This document shows positions 34,274 through 42,185 of a DNA stretch of 64,000 nucleotides, piece after piece (within the stretch, counting starts at the first letter, position 1; each line of letters opens with the position of its first letter). Where the stretch lies: positions 108,182-172,181 of the forward strand of contig JARGPH010000008.1 of assembly GCA_029213065.1 (NCBI GenBank), read 5' to 3'. The DNA is from Verrucomicrobiales bacterium. GTDB taxonomy: Bacteria; Verrucomicrobiota; Verrucomicrobiia; Verrucomicrobiales; DEV007. The notes under the pieces were generated by a model that was not told the origin of the DNA, ran no database searches, and was given only the letters and a program-made list of their open reading frames with translations. Made by a program: the position numbers and the translations under genes.

Positions 34274-35719
34274 ATGCTAAATCCCCCTGTCCAAATGACT
34301 CGTTACCGATTCTCCTGCCTGATTTTTAAAGAGATCTGTCGCCTCTGTCTGGGCGCTGCTCTATTCTTTGCCCCCGCCGCTTTCGGGACTGAGAAACCGA
34401 ACATCATTTTCATCTTTGCTGATGATTGGGGATACGGTGATATGGGCAAGCACGGCAGCACCTTTTGTGATACCCCGCATCTCGACCGCATGGCCGCAGA
34501 GGGTATTGATTTCACTCAGTTTACGGTGAACAGCCCGGTGTGCTCTCCCAGCCGTGTCGCGGTCATGACCGGTCAATTTCCGGCGAGGCAGAGTGTCCAT
34601 CAGCATTTCGCGGGGAGTCCTTCGAACCGCAAGCGGGGGATGCCCGACTGGATGGATGTAAAAGGACCTTCGATGCCCCGGATGTTGCAGGGGGCGGGAT
34701 ACAAAACCGGTCACTTCGGGAAATGGCACCTCGGCAGGGGCGGGCCAAAGGAGAACCGCTACGGCTATGATGCGTTTGCCACCTTCAATGGTTCGAAGGT
34801 GAATGAGATTGAAAAGAAAGGTCTGGCTTCCGTGGATCACGCCGAACAGTTCATTCGTGAGCACAAAGACGAATCCTTCTTTGTGAACCTGTGGCTTCAT
34901 GAGACTCATCTCGCTCACTACCCGCGTCCCGATTACATGGAGAAATACAAACATCTCGATGAGCAGAAACAGGTTTATGCATCTGTTATCGCGGAAGGGG
35001 ATGAAGGAATCGGCCGCGTTTTTGCTTTGTTGAAAGAGTTGGAGATCGATGACAAAACGCTCGTCGTATTCTCCTCAGACAATGGACCGGAGGTCACGAG
35101 AGGGGAAGATGAGAAAATTCATAACGAGGGCGATCCGGGCCTGGGAGGGTATTATTCCGTTGGCGAATCCGGCGGGCTGAAAGGCCGAAAGCGCTCTCTG
35201 TTCTCGGGCGGCATTCGGGTGCCGTTTGTGGTTCGGTGGCCGGGAGTGGCTCCGGAGGGTCTAACTGATGAAACCTCGGTGCTTACCGCGGTCGATCTTT
35301 TACCTACATTTCTTGAAATTGCCGGAGCTGCGTTGCCGTCTGATTTTCAGCCGGATGGAGAAAGTGTGCTCTCTGCTTTCAAGGGGGACGGATTCACTCG
35401 ATCAAAGCCTGTTTTCTGGGAGTGGAAAGGCGGCGAAGGCGCTCCCTACAGCTGGCCGTCGCTAGGGGTAAGGCACGGGGATTGGAAGCTGGTCATGAAC
35501 GAAGCCCTGAATAAAAGTGAGCTTTACAACCTGAAAAAAGATTGGGCTGAGACCACCGACTTGTCAGCGGATCATCCCGAAGTCGTTGAGGAATTGACTC
35601 AGAGAATCAAGGCGTGGCAGGCCACTTTGCCAACGGCTCCGCTTCAGCATTGTTGTGCTCCTGTCAGTGAGAAAAAACAGAAAAAGGAGAAGAAACAGAA
35701 TAAGGGTAAAGTCAGGTAG
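34274..35719 (+). CDS. Sulfatase, Cys-type, exported
   Basis: A 481-residue sulfatase with an N-terminal signal (about residues 22-38, CLGAALFFAPAAFG), FADDWG metal ligands, the formylglycine site C90-S-P-S-R, GKWHLGRGG, SSDNGPE and the Lys loop GLKGRKRSLFSGGIRVP. All catalytic residues are present. The GYGD and SLFSGGIRVP elements resemble arylsulfatase A/N-acetylgalactosamine-sulfatase groups, but the substrate is not determinable. The C-terminus carries HCCAPVSEKK followed by a Lys/Gln-rich tail, echoing the basic tail of the neighbouring DUF1080 protein. An FMN enzyme follows 77 bp downstream. Confidence 0.9.
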   Translation: MLNPPVQMTRYRFSCLIFKEICRLCLGAALFFAPAAFGTEKPNIIFIFADDWGYGDMGKHGSTFCDTPHLDRMAAEGIDFTQFTVNSPVCSPSRVAVMTGQFPARQSVHQHFAGSPSNRKRGMPDWMDVKGPSMPRMLQGAGYKTGHFGKWHLGRGGPKENRYGYDAFATFNGSKVNEIEKKGLASVDHAEQFIREHKDESFFVNLWLHETHLAHYPRPDYMEKYKHLDEQKQVYASVIAEGDEGIGRVFALLKELEIDDKTLVVFSSDNGPEVTRGEDEKIHNEGDPGLGGYYSVGESGGLKGRKRSLFSGGIRVPFVVRWPGVAPEGLTDETSVLTAVDLLPTFLEIAGAALPSDFQPDGESVLSAFKGDGFTRSKPVFWEWKGGEGAPYSWPSLGVRHGDWKLVMNEALNKSELYNLKKDWAETTDLSADHPEVVEELTQRIKAWQATLPTAPLQHCCAPVSEKKQKKEKKQNKGKVR

Positions 35720-35796
35720 GTTCAGGCATCTTAATGTGGATTTTAGCCATTGCGATAAGCCGGTCCATTTCGTAGCAGTAGACGAGATCGATTTTC

Positions 35797-36945
35797 ATGA
35801 GTGACGTGATTAATTCAAAATACCCTTCCATCGAACATCTGCGTGAGCGTGCCAGACAGCGGATGCCGCGTTTCGCATTTGAATATCTCGAAGGAGGCTG
35901 CAATTCGGAGATTAATCTGAAGCGGAATACCTCAGAGATTCGCGACGTTCAGTTGAAGCCCTGGTATCTGCGTGACTACCCCGGATCAGATCAGTCGACG
36001 GAGCTTTTCGGGAAGACTTATGACGCTCCATTTGGTATTTCGCCTATCGGTCTGCAGGGGTTGATGTGGCCGGGGGCGACGGAGATTCTGGCGAAGGCGG
36101 CGTTTGATCAAAACGTTCCGTTTATTCTCAGTACTGTCGGAACCGCCAGCATCGAGACGGTCTCCGAGCTGACCGAAGGAAACGCGTGGTTTCAGCTTTA
36201 TCACCCGGCTGAGGACGACCTCCGTGACAAATTGCTGGACCGGGCCGCCGCCGCGGAAGTGCCCGTTCTCGTAATTCTCGCAGACACTCCGACGTTTGCC
36301 TATCGGCCCAAAGAGATTAAAAACGGTCTCTCGATTCCGCCGCAAATGTCGATCAGCAACGTCATTCAGATGATGATGCATCCAACCTGGTCGTTCGGTC
36401 AGTTGGCGGCCGGTGCTCCGGAGTTCAAGACGATGACGCCCTATCTGCCCAAAGGTCTCAGCATGAAACACCTCGGGCTTTTCATGAATAAAACGTTTTC
36501 CGGTCGTCTCAATCCTGACAAGATCTCAGCGCTTCGTGACCGCTGGAAAGGCAAGCTCGTCATCAAAGGGATCGTCAATCCTGAAGACGCTGAGAAGGCG
36601 ATCAGCCTCGGCGTCGACGGCATGATTGTTTCCAATCACGGAGGGCGTCAGCTCGACGCAGGGCAATCGACAATCAAGCCGCTCACTGAGCTGGCAAAGG
36701 AATTTGGCGACAAAACAACAATGATGATCGACAGCGGTCTCCGCGCCGGTCCTGACATTGCCAACGCTCTTGCAAGTGGGGCTAAGTTTACTTTCATGGG
36801 GCGGTCATTCATGTATGGCGTCGGCGCACTTGGAAAAGACGGCGGCGATCACACCATCGCGATGCTGAAGAAGCAGCTTCAGCAGGTCATGGAGCAAATC
36901 GGTTGTGAAAAAGTCTCCGATTTTCCGAATCACTTGATCAAGTGA
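35797..36945 (+). CDS. FMN-dependent alpha-hydroxyacid dehydrogenase (LldD/glycolate oxidase family)
   Basis: A 382-residue TIM-barrel flavoenzyme. Family motifs are FEYLEGGCNSEINLKRN near the N-terminus, PIGLQGLMWPGAT, LSTVGTASIETVSE, WFQLYHP, the FMN/active-site Lys in LVIKGIVNPEDAEKAISLGV, the catalytic SNHGGRQLD block, and DSGLRAGPDIANALASGA for FMN phosphate binding. It oxidises a 2-hydroxyacid such as L-lactate, glycolate or mandelate to the keto acid. The substrate cannot be assigned from motifs alone. A terminator-like hairpin lies downstream. A partial GTGGA-type sequence (near 35733) precedes it but lacks TATGG. Confidence 0.9.
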   Translation: MSDVINSKYPSIEHLRERARQRMPRFAFEYLEGGCNSEINLKRNTSEIRDVQLKPWYLRDYPGSDQSTELFGKTYDAPFGISPIGLQGLMWPGATEILAKAAFDQNVPFILSTVGTASIETVSELTEGNAWFQLYHPAEDDLRDKLLDRAAAAEVPVLVILADTPTFAYRPKEIKNGLSIPPQMSISNVIQMMMHPTWSFGQLAAGAPEFKTMTPYLPKGLSMKHLGLFMNKTFSGRLNPDKISALRDRWKGKLVIKGIVNPEDAEKAISLGVDGMIVSNHGGRQLDAGQSTIKPLTELAKEFGDKTTMMIDSGLRAGPDIANALASGAKFTFMGRSFMYGVGALGKDGGDHTIAMLKKQLQQVMEQIGCEKVSDFPNHLIK

Positions 36946-37024
36946 TTCGGCCGGATCGGAAGCGCAGCCCGCGGAAGGTCACAGAGGGGTAAAAAGTCAG
37001 CCCATGAAACGCAATTGCCTTCCG

Positions 37025-37058
37025 CCTTGTGATTGAGGATCACAAGGGCGCTGATTTT
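37025..37058 (+). terminator. Hairpin with T-run after the FMN dehydrogenase
   Basis: CCTTGTGAT (37025-37033), loop TGAGG, ATCACAAGG (37039-37047): a perfect 9-bp stem followed seven bases later by TTTTT (37054-37058). Probable intrinsic terminator of the 33346-36945 transcript, weakened by the gap before the T-run. It lies in the 308-bp gap 36946-37253, which also holds the dyad at 37109. Confidence 0.5.
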
Positions 37059-37108
37059 TCTGGATTTGAAAGGCTGAAAAAGTCATCCTTATAAACATCC
37101 TGTCGGAG

Positions 37109-37131
37109 ACGTGAATTTTAACGGTTCACGT
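37109..37131. promoter_or_regulatory. Inverted repeat upstream of AraC regulator
   Basis: ACGTGAA (37109-37115), 9-base centre, TTCACGT (37125-37131). A 7-bp perfect dyad about 120 bp upstream of the AraC-type gene at 37254, possibly an operator for that regulator. Inference from position. Confidence 0.3.
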
Positions 37132-37253
37132 TTCTGATTACTGAAGGGAGGCTGCGAATCAGGATGTCTGACTGCTTTCAGGTGGAAATTAAGATTTGAG
37201 CGGATTTCGACTGGGAGACAGTTTTGAAATCGCAAATACCCCCACTGTATCGA

Positions 37254-38138
37254 ATGGCGAACAAAACGAATGAGGATGAGACTGACCACGAGATTTTCGG
37301 TGAGGCAACCCGCTGGGAAGTGGTTCGTGCTGACGCCGATGACGACCGAACCTGGTTGGCGGAATCTCCGGTTTGTTCTCTTTTACAGCTTCATCAGATC
37401 GCCCATGTTGGTCGGATGTGGGCGAGCGTTCCCTTTGAGGTGATTCGCTCTGAAGCTTCGGGTACATTTGCCCTCGTCGTTCTGGACGGTGAAGGGGAAA
37501 CAATGATTGATGGGCGATGGCGCACTGTGACGAAGGGGGATATTTGCCTGCTACCGGCTTTTGCCCCCACTGCAATCCGCGCGAAGAAAGGAGCGACATG
37601 GCATTTCGCGTGGGTTCGCTACGAAGAAGCCCGCGAAACATCACCGATTTTGTCTTCGAACAGTCCCGTGATTCATCGGGGCCTCGTCAAGCCGCTCAGT
37701 TATGCGATTGCCGGGTTGGCCGCTGAGATGGAACAGGAAAAAGACGAGCCTGCGATGCTGCATCATTGGATCGAATTGATTCACGGATTCGTGGCACGTG
37801 CCGCAAGGCCTTATCAGGGCGATGACCGGCTTTGGCGGGTGTGGAGGGAGGTCGAGCAGGATCTGGCGCGGGACTGGTCGCTCGCCGATTTAGAGAAAAT
37901 TGCGCACCTCGGTCAGGAGCACCTCCGTCGACTGACCAACCAGCAACTCGGCCGCAGTCCCATTCAGCAAATTACCCACCTCCGCATGCGTCGCGCTGTG
38001 TCGCGACTCACGACGTCGGAGGATAAAGTGGAAACGATTGCAAGAGAGGTCGGCTACGACAATCCCTTCACCTTTTCGAATGCCTTCAAACGTTGGACAG
38101 GGAAGAGGCCTTCGGATTTTCGGGAGTTGGGCAATTGA
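37254..38138 (+). CDS. AraC-family transcriptional regulator with cupin-like sensor
   Basis: 294 residues from the ATG at 37254. A TTG ten codons upstream is the alternative. The N-terminal half (about 30-150) is a cupin-like sugar-sensing domain (ALVVLDGEGETMIDGRWRTV, GDICLLPAFAPTAIRAKKGA, WHFAWVRY), as in AraC/RhaS proteins. The C-terminal half has the double helix-turn-helix with IAREVGYDNPFTFSNAFKRW and GKRPSDFRE. It probably senses a sugar or glycan fragment and may control the DUF1080-sulfatase genes upstream or others at a distance. Confidence 0.85.
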   Translation: MANKTNEDETDHEIFGEATRWEVVRADADDDRTWLAESPVCSLLQLHQIAHVGRMWASVPFEVIRSEASGTFALVVLDGEGETMIDGRWRTVTKGDICLLPAFAPTAIRAKKGATWHFAWVRYEEARETSPILSSNSPVIHRGLVKPLSYAIAGLAAEMEQEKDEPAMLHHWIELIHGFVARAARPYQGDDRLWRVWREVEQDLARDWSLADLEKIAHLGQEHLRRLTNQQLGRSPIQQITHLRMRRAVSRLTTSEDKVETIAREVGYDNPFTFSNAFKRWTGKRPSDFRELGN

Positions 38139-38249
38139 GCCCTCAGAAGGTGGCTGTTGCGGAAACGGGGCGCAGGTAAATGCGTGCAGTTTGCCATGTA
38201 TTTTCTGACATTATGCACGGCTTGCAGAGCCCGACTTTGCAGGGAGGCT

Positions 38250-38277
38250 CTCTCAGGCCCCTCTCTGAGAGGCTTTT
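38250..38277 (+). terminator. Hairpin with short T-run after AraC regulator
   Basis: CTCTCAG (38250-38256), loop of 8, CTGAGAG (38265-38271), then GCTTTT. A 7-bp stem with four T bases, a weak candidate terminator for the AraC gene. The surrounding sequence is rich in repeated CTCT/GAGA, so other pairings are possible. Confidence 0.35.
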
Positions 38278-38329
38278 CGAGACACCTGAGGCGGGGCATG
38301 TCTCCTGCTCAGAATAGGTTCACCAAAAA

Positions 38330-38764
38330 ATGAACATATTCGAATCCCTCAGAGAAGATCACGAAATCCAGAGAACCCTCGCGGAATTGCTTACGAAAAC
38401 AGAAGGCGACTCCGATAAGCGTGATGAGCTGTTTCAGAAACTGAAGCACGAGTTGGAAATTCATGCGGATGCCGAAGAGCGGTATTTCTACATTCCTCTA
38501 ATCGAAAGTGATCTCACTCAGGAAAAAGCGCGGCACAGCATCGCGGAGCATCATGAGATGGATGAACTGATTGAGGAGCTGGAAAAGACCGATTACAGCA
38601 GTCCCGGCTGGCTTGTCACCGCGAAAAAGCTGCAGGAGAAGGTGGTGCATCATCTGGATGAAGAAGAGCACGAAGTCTTTCAGATGGCCGGAAAAGCTCT
38701 CACCGAAAGCCAAAAGGAGGCACTGGCAGATGACTACCGGTCAGCCATGGCAGAGAACCGATAG
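38330..38764 (+). CDS. Hemerythrin HHE-domain protein
   Basis: 144 residues, entirely helical. The iron-ligand pattern is visible: REDHEIQ (His11), IHADAEERYFYIPLI (His45 and Glu49), RHSIAEHHEMDELIEEL (His74/75) and VVHHLDEEEHEVF. Cytoplasmic hemerythrins of this class bind O2 or NO through a di-iron site and take part in redox sensing or protection. There is no obvious partner. The next gene runs in the opposite direction. Confidence 0.88.
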   Translation: MNIFESLREDHEIQRTLAELLTKTEGDSDKRDELFQKLKHELEIHADAEERYFYIPLIESDLTQEKARHSIAEHHEMDELIEELEKTDYSSPGWLVTAKKLQEKVVHHLDEEEHEVFQMAGKALTESQKEALADDYRSAMAENR

Positions 38765-38792
38765 GTGGCAGAAGAGGTCGCGTTGCGATCGT

Positions 38793-39083
38793 CTAGCCGC
38801 CGGGTGACATCTCATACAGTGAAAAGCTTTCGACGGCCCCTTCGGTTGCCGCCTGGTAGTCCTTGATGTGCCGGGCATCCATGTGCTCCTGCCAAAGTTC
38901 GCGGGATTCCCAGTTCTCGTAAAACATGAAATGGGCGGGGTTTTCGTTGTCCTGATGGAGGTCGTAGTTGATGCAGCCTTTTTCCGCGAGAGTGGGGGCG
39001 ATCAATCGAATCAACTCGGATTTAACGAGTTCGATTTTGTCAGGGTTAGCGTTGATGTGAGCAACGATCGTGAGTGTAGCCAT
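38793..39083 (-). CDS. Antibiotic biosynthesis monooxygenase-type (ABM/YgiN-like) protein
   Basis: A 96-residue ferredoxin-like small protein with the ABM pattern: TIVAHINANPDKIELVKSEL at the N-terminus, then GCINYDLHQDNENPAHFMFYENW and a conserved region near HMDARHIKDYQ. Family members oxidise quinols or small aromatic compounds without metals, or detoxify reactive species. The quinone-type alcohol dehydrogenase starts 40 bp upstream on the same strand, so the two may form a small redox operon. Confidence 0.88.
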   Translation of the reverse strand: MATLTIVAHINANPDKIELVKSELIRLIAPTLAEKGCINYDLHQDNENPAHFMFYENWESRELWQEHMDARHIKDYQAATEGAVESFSLYEMSPGG

Positions 39084-39122
39084 GGTGTTTTTTAAGCTGA
39101 TAGGTTTTTGTCAGGAGTAAGA

Positions 39123-40133
39123 TCACGCCCAGCCGGAAACAGTCAGTTTTCCGATCGAGGTTCCGGATTCGAGACGGCGGTGGCCTTCGAGGATGTTTTC
39201 CGCGTTGATCGGGCTGAGATTATCATTGGCGGTCGTGAGAATTTTTCCATCATCGACGAGTTCGGCGACGCGATTGAGAATACGATGCTGCTCGATGATG
39301 TCGTCGGTTGTGAACATCGATCGGGTGAACATGAATTCCCAGCTGATCGAAACGGATTTCATTTTGAACTGCCCCGCCATATCGAGATGCTTCTCGTGTC
39401 CCGTGATGAGGACAATGCCTCCCTGCGGAGCGATCATCTCTCCCATCGCTTCCCAGACCCCATCGACCTTGTTGAAGTTGGCGATGTAATTCACATGGTC
39501 GATTCCAAGCTCACGAAGTTGCGCAGGCATTTCGCCGTGATGATTGATGATATGATCCGCTCCCAGTTTACGACACCAGGCAGCGCTTTCCTCCCGTGAG
39601 GCCGTTGCGATTACGGTCAACCCTGCCAGCTTCGCCAGCTGAATCGCGATTGAGCCGACGCCCCCGGCTCCACCGATAATGAGGAGGGTTTTTCCCGCGT
39701 TTTTGTCACGCGCGTCGAAGTCGATCCCCAGCTGGTGAAAGAGGGATTCCCAGGCAGTGAGAGCGGTTAAGGGAAGAGCCGCACTGGTAACCGCATTGAG
39801 TGAGGAGGGGCGTTTTCCGACGATTCGCTCGTCGACAAGTTGGTATTCAGCATTGGAACCGGGGCGGGTGACATCGCCGGCGTAGTAGACAAGGTCGCCT
39901 TCCTTAAAAAGAGAGGTTTTGTCCCCGCCACTGACCACCACGCCCGCAGCATCGAAACCGAGTGTTTTGGGATCGGCGCCTTCTCCGGGGCGCACCTTGT
40001 AATCGACGGGGTTCAGCCCGACGGCTTCGACTTTCACGAGAATGTCATGCCCTTCGGGAGTGGGGGTGGCTAATTCAACTTCAATCGCTGAACCGGCTTC
40101 GCTGCTGTTTGTGAGAAATTGGATGGCTTTCAT
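39123..40133 (-). CDS. Zinc-type medium-chain dehydrogenase/quinone oxidoreductase
   Basis: 336 residues from the Met at 40133 (MKAIQFLTNSS), chosen over the longer frame because it starts the typical MDR fold. Features are EAVGLNPVDYKVRPGEG, TLGFDAAGVVVSGG, the Rossmann motif IIGGAGGVGSIAIQLAKLAG and ATASREESAAWCRKLGADHI. The cysteines that bind structural zinc in classical alcohol dehydrogenases are absent, as in the zinc-lacking quinone oxidoreductase branch (QorA/ZADH type). It reduces quinones or enones with NADPH. It shares a strand and a short gap with the ABM-type gene. Confidence 0.88.
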   Translation of the reverse strand: MKAIQFLTNSSEAGSAIEVELATPTPEGHDILVKVEAVGLNPVDYKVRPGEGADPKTLGFDAAGVVVSGGDKTSLFKEGDLVYYAGDVTRPGSNAEYQLVDERIVGKRPSSLNAVTSAALPLTALTAWESLFHQLGIDFDARDKNAGKTLLIIGGAGGVGSIAIQLAKLAGLTVIATASREESAAWCRKLGADHIINHHGEMPAQLRELGIDHVNYIANFNKVDGVWEAMGEMIAPQGGIVLITGHEKHLDMAGQFKMKSVSISWEFMFTRSMFTTDDIIEQHRILNRVAELVDDGKILTTANDNLSPINAENILEGHRRLESGTSIGKLTVSGWA

Positions 40134-40230
40134 AAAGGGATCTTTTTCGGGTGTGGCCGTCAGGGATTTGCGCTGACTGAGGGGAGGTGCGAGTCGCACC
40201 ACGATAGAATCTAGAGGGGGGGAACCGTAA

Positions 40231-40246
40231 CTGAAAGTGCTTTCAG
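40231..40246. promoter_or_regulatory. Palindrome in the divergent gap before the quinone oxidoreductase
   Basis: CTGAAAG-TG-CTTTCAG, 7-bp perfect arms separated by two bases, about 98 bp from the oxidoreductase start and 195 bp from the VOC gene at 40441. Probable operator for a dimeric regulator. The 307-bp gap 40134-40440 holds no supported gene. Confidence 0.4.
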
Positions 40247-40440
40247 GCGCTAATATCCCGAGCCGGAAGTTTTTTCAATGAGTTGTCCTTTTGGCTCGCC
40301 CCCGTTCGTTAGTTTTTTAGAATCCAACAAAGTGTTGCGATCAATTTATGGAAAAGACCGGATCCCGAGACTTGATGGACTGCCATTCTGACAACCGGGA
40401 GGGCTCTCTTTCAACCTAACTATCAGCTATACACATACTA

Positions 40441-40884
40441 ATGAGCAACCCCATTATTGAACCCTATCTCTTCTTCGACGGCAACTGCGAGGAAGCAGTC
40501 GAATTCTACCGTGACAATCTCGGCGCCAAAGTCGAGATGATGATGCGCTTCAGCGAGTCTCCTGACCCGCTGCCACCTGATATGATGTCACCCGGATACG
40601 AGAACCGGATCATGCATGTCAGTTTCTCCATCGGTGAGAGCCGGATTATGGCGTCCGACGGTGGCTGCTGCCCTGACGCCGAAGCTCCGCGATTCGGAGG
40701 CTTTTCTTTGTCGATCGGTCTCGATGACGAGGCGGAGGCAAAGCGGCTTTTCGATCTCCTCGCGGAAGGTGGTAAGGTTGAAATGCCGCTCGGAAAGACT
40801 TTCTGGTCACCTTGTTTTGGCATGTTGACCGATAAATTCGGCCTCGACTGGATGATCAGTGTCGTCGCGGAGGAACAGCAATAA
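40441..40884 (+). CDS. VOC-superfamily PhnB-like protein
   Basis: 147 residues. The VOC/PhnB pattern is clear: PIIEPYLFFDGNCEEAVEFY, then GESRIMASDG and TFWSPCFGMLTDKFGLDWMI. PhnB-like proteins are glyoxalase-fold enzymes or binding proteins of uncertain substrate, and they frequently sit with YCII and ECF42 sigma genes. This is the first of five same-strand genes (40441-43424) ending in such a sigma factor. Confidence 0.88.
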   Translation: MSNPIIEPYLFFDGNCEEAVEFYRDNLGAKVEMMMRFSESPDPLPPDMMSPGYENRIMHVSFSIGESRIMASDGGCCPDAEAPRFGGFSLSIGLDDEAEAKRLFDLLAEGGKVEMPLGKTFWSPCFGMLTDKFGLDWMISVVAEEQQ

Positions 40885-40904
40885 ACTCAATCAAAAGTAA
40901 ATTT

Positions 40905-41273
40905 ATGAGCCAATACATCGACGGCTTCGTCATTCCCGTGTCGAAAGACAAAATTGAAGCCTACAAAGCGACCGCAACGAAGGCCGCCGCGATCTGGACA
41001 GACCACGGCGCTCTTGAATATCGCGAGTGCGTTGGAGAAGATCTTGAGGTCGAGGACCAGATTCCGTTTCCCTCGCTTGCCGGTGCGAAGTCCGATGAAA
41101 CGGTTGTCTTTGCATACGTTGTCTTCGAATCCCGAGAGGCGAGAGATGAGGCGAACAAGAGGATTATGGAAGATCCGCGCATTGAGGAGATGTGTGAAGA
41201 AGCCGGTCGTATTTTCGATTGCAAGCGAATGGCCTACGGCGGCTTTGAAACGATGGTTCACCGGAAGGGATAG
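40905..41273 (+). CDS. DUF1428 family protein
   Basis: 122 residues. MSQYIDGFVIPVSKDKIEAY and the C-terminal MAYGGFETMVHRKG define DUF1428, a ferredoxin-like fold of unknown function related to the ABM/EthD group. The conserved central part (ALEYRECVGED, VVFAYVVFESREARDEAN) is intact. It lies 20 bp after the PhnB-like gene, and the YCII gene begins 4 bp after its stop. Confidence 0.9.
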   Translation: MSQYIDGFVIPVSKDKIEAYKATATKAAAIWTDHGALEYRECVGEDLEVEDQIPFPSLAGAKSDETVVFAYVVFESREARDEANKRIMEDPRIEEMCEEAGRIFDCKRMAYGGFETMVHRKG

Positions 41274-41277
41274 CGAT

Positions 41278-41691
41278 ATGAGTGACGACAACCCGCAGCA
41301 ATCTCTCGATGAGTATCTTCTCCTCATCCGTGGAACTCACTGGAGCCACGGCATGTCCCCCGCAGAACTGCAGAAGTCGATGACCGATTTTTATGCCTGG
41401 GTGGAGGGACTTTCTGCAGAGGGGATTCTTCAGGGCGCTCAGCCACTGATGGAGGAGGGGAAACTCGTTTCCGGTGCCAATGGTGCCACGGTGAGAGACG
41501 GCGTTTTTGTAGAATCGAAAGAGGCAATCGCGGGGTATTTTAAACTCGCGGTTTGCTCGATCGACGCTGCTCTCGAACACGCCCGTTCCTGCCCGATACT
41601 GGAATACGGGGCGGAGGTGGAAGTGCGTCCTGTCGCGGATCATTGCCGCCCTATGGCCGAAGTGAAATTAGAAGAAAGTAAATCATCATGA
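41278..41691 (+). CDS. YCII-related (DGPF) protein
   Basis: 137 residues from the ATG at 41278. A longer frame runs back through DUF1428 and is rejected. Sequence landmarks are EYLLLIRGTHW, a WVEGL...GILQGAQPL helix, VRDGVFVESKEAIAGYFKLA and EHARSCPILEYGAEVEVRPV, which identify the YCII/DGPF family associated with ECF42 sigma factors. YCII proteins may detoxify small halogenated or reactive compounds, but this is not proven. Its stop overlaps the next start by 4 bp. Confidence 0.85.
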   Translation: MSDDNPQQSLDEYLLLIRGTHWSHGMSPAELQKSMTDFYAWVEGLSAEGILQGAQPLMEEGKLVSGANGATVRDGVFVESKEAIAGYFKLAVCSIDAALEHARSCPILEYGAEVEVRPVADHCRPMAEVKLEESKSS

Positions 41692-42164
41692 AAGAAATCG
41701 TTACCTGTCTCTGGTTCGACGGCGACGCGGAGGAAGCCGCAACCTTTTACTCATCAATTCTTCCGGATTCAAAAATCGATCGTGTCTTGCGCTCGCCTTC
41801 GGATACTCCGGGGCAGGAGGCCGGCGGAGTTCTCACGGTGGAGTTCACGCTGATGGGGCGCCCCTACATGGGCCTCAATGGCGGGCCGCAGTACCCGTTT
41901 ACCGAAGCGGTGTCGTTTCAGGTCATGTGTGATGATCAGGAAGAGGTCGACCGGATGTGGTCTGCACTCAGTGAAGGTGGTTCCGAGGTCGCCTGTGGAT
42001 GGCTCAAAGATCGATGGGGGCTTTCGTGGCAAATTGTTCCGGTCCGTATGATCGAGCTTCTCAATGACCCTGATCGTGAGCGGGCCAAACGTGCGCAGGA
42101 GGCGATGCACGGAATGGTGAAACTCGATATCGCCAAGCTCGAGAAGGCTGCAGACGGAGGGTAA
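41688..42164 (+). CDS. VOC-superfamily 3-demethylubiquinone-9 methyltransferase-like (PhnB) protein
   Basis: A 158-residue glyoxalase-fold protein. ITVCL-type opening (EIVTCLWFDGDAEEAATFY), MGLNGGPQYPFTEAVSFQV and CGWLKDRWGLSWQIVP are diagnostic of the 3-dmu-9_3-mt/PhnB family. Despite the name, family members lack a methyltransferase fold, and their real substrates are unknown. It is coupled to YCII by a 4-bp overlap and lies 21 bp before the ECF42-type sigma factor. Confidence 0.9.
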   Translation: MKEIVTCLWFDGDAEEAATFYSSILPDSKIDRVLRSPSDTPGQEAGGVLTVEFTLMGRPYMGLNGGPQYPFTEAVSFQVMCDDQEEVDRMWSALSEGGSEVACGWLKDRWGLSWQIVPVRMIELLNDPDRERAKRAQEAMHGMVKLDIAKLEKAADGG

Positions 42165-42185
42165 CCTCACGTATTTAACTTCACC

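Noticed and set aside
35733..35750. GTGGATTTTAGCCATTG before the FMN dehydrogenase
   Set aside because: Has GTGGA-TT but lacks TATGG at the right spacing, so it is not counted as a seventh copy of the element.
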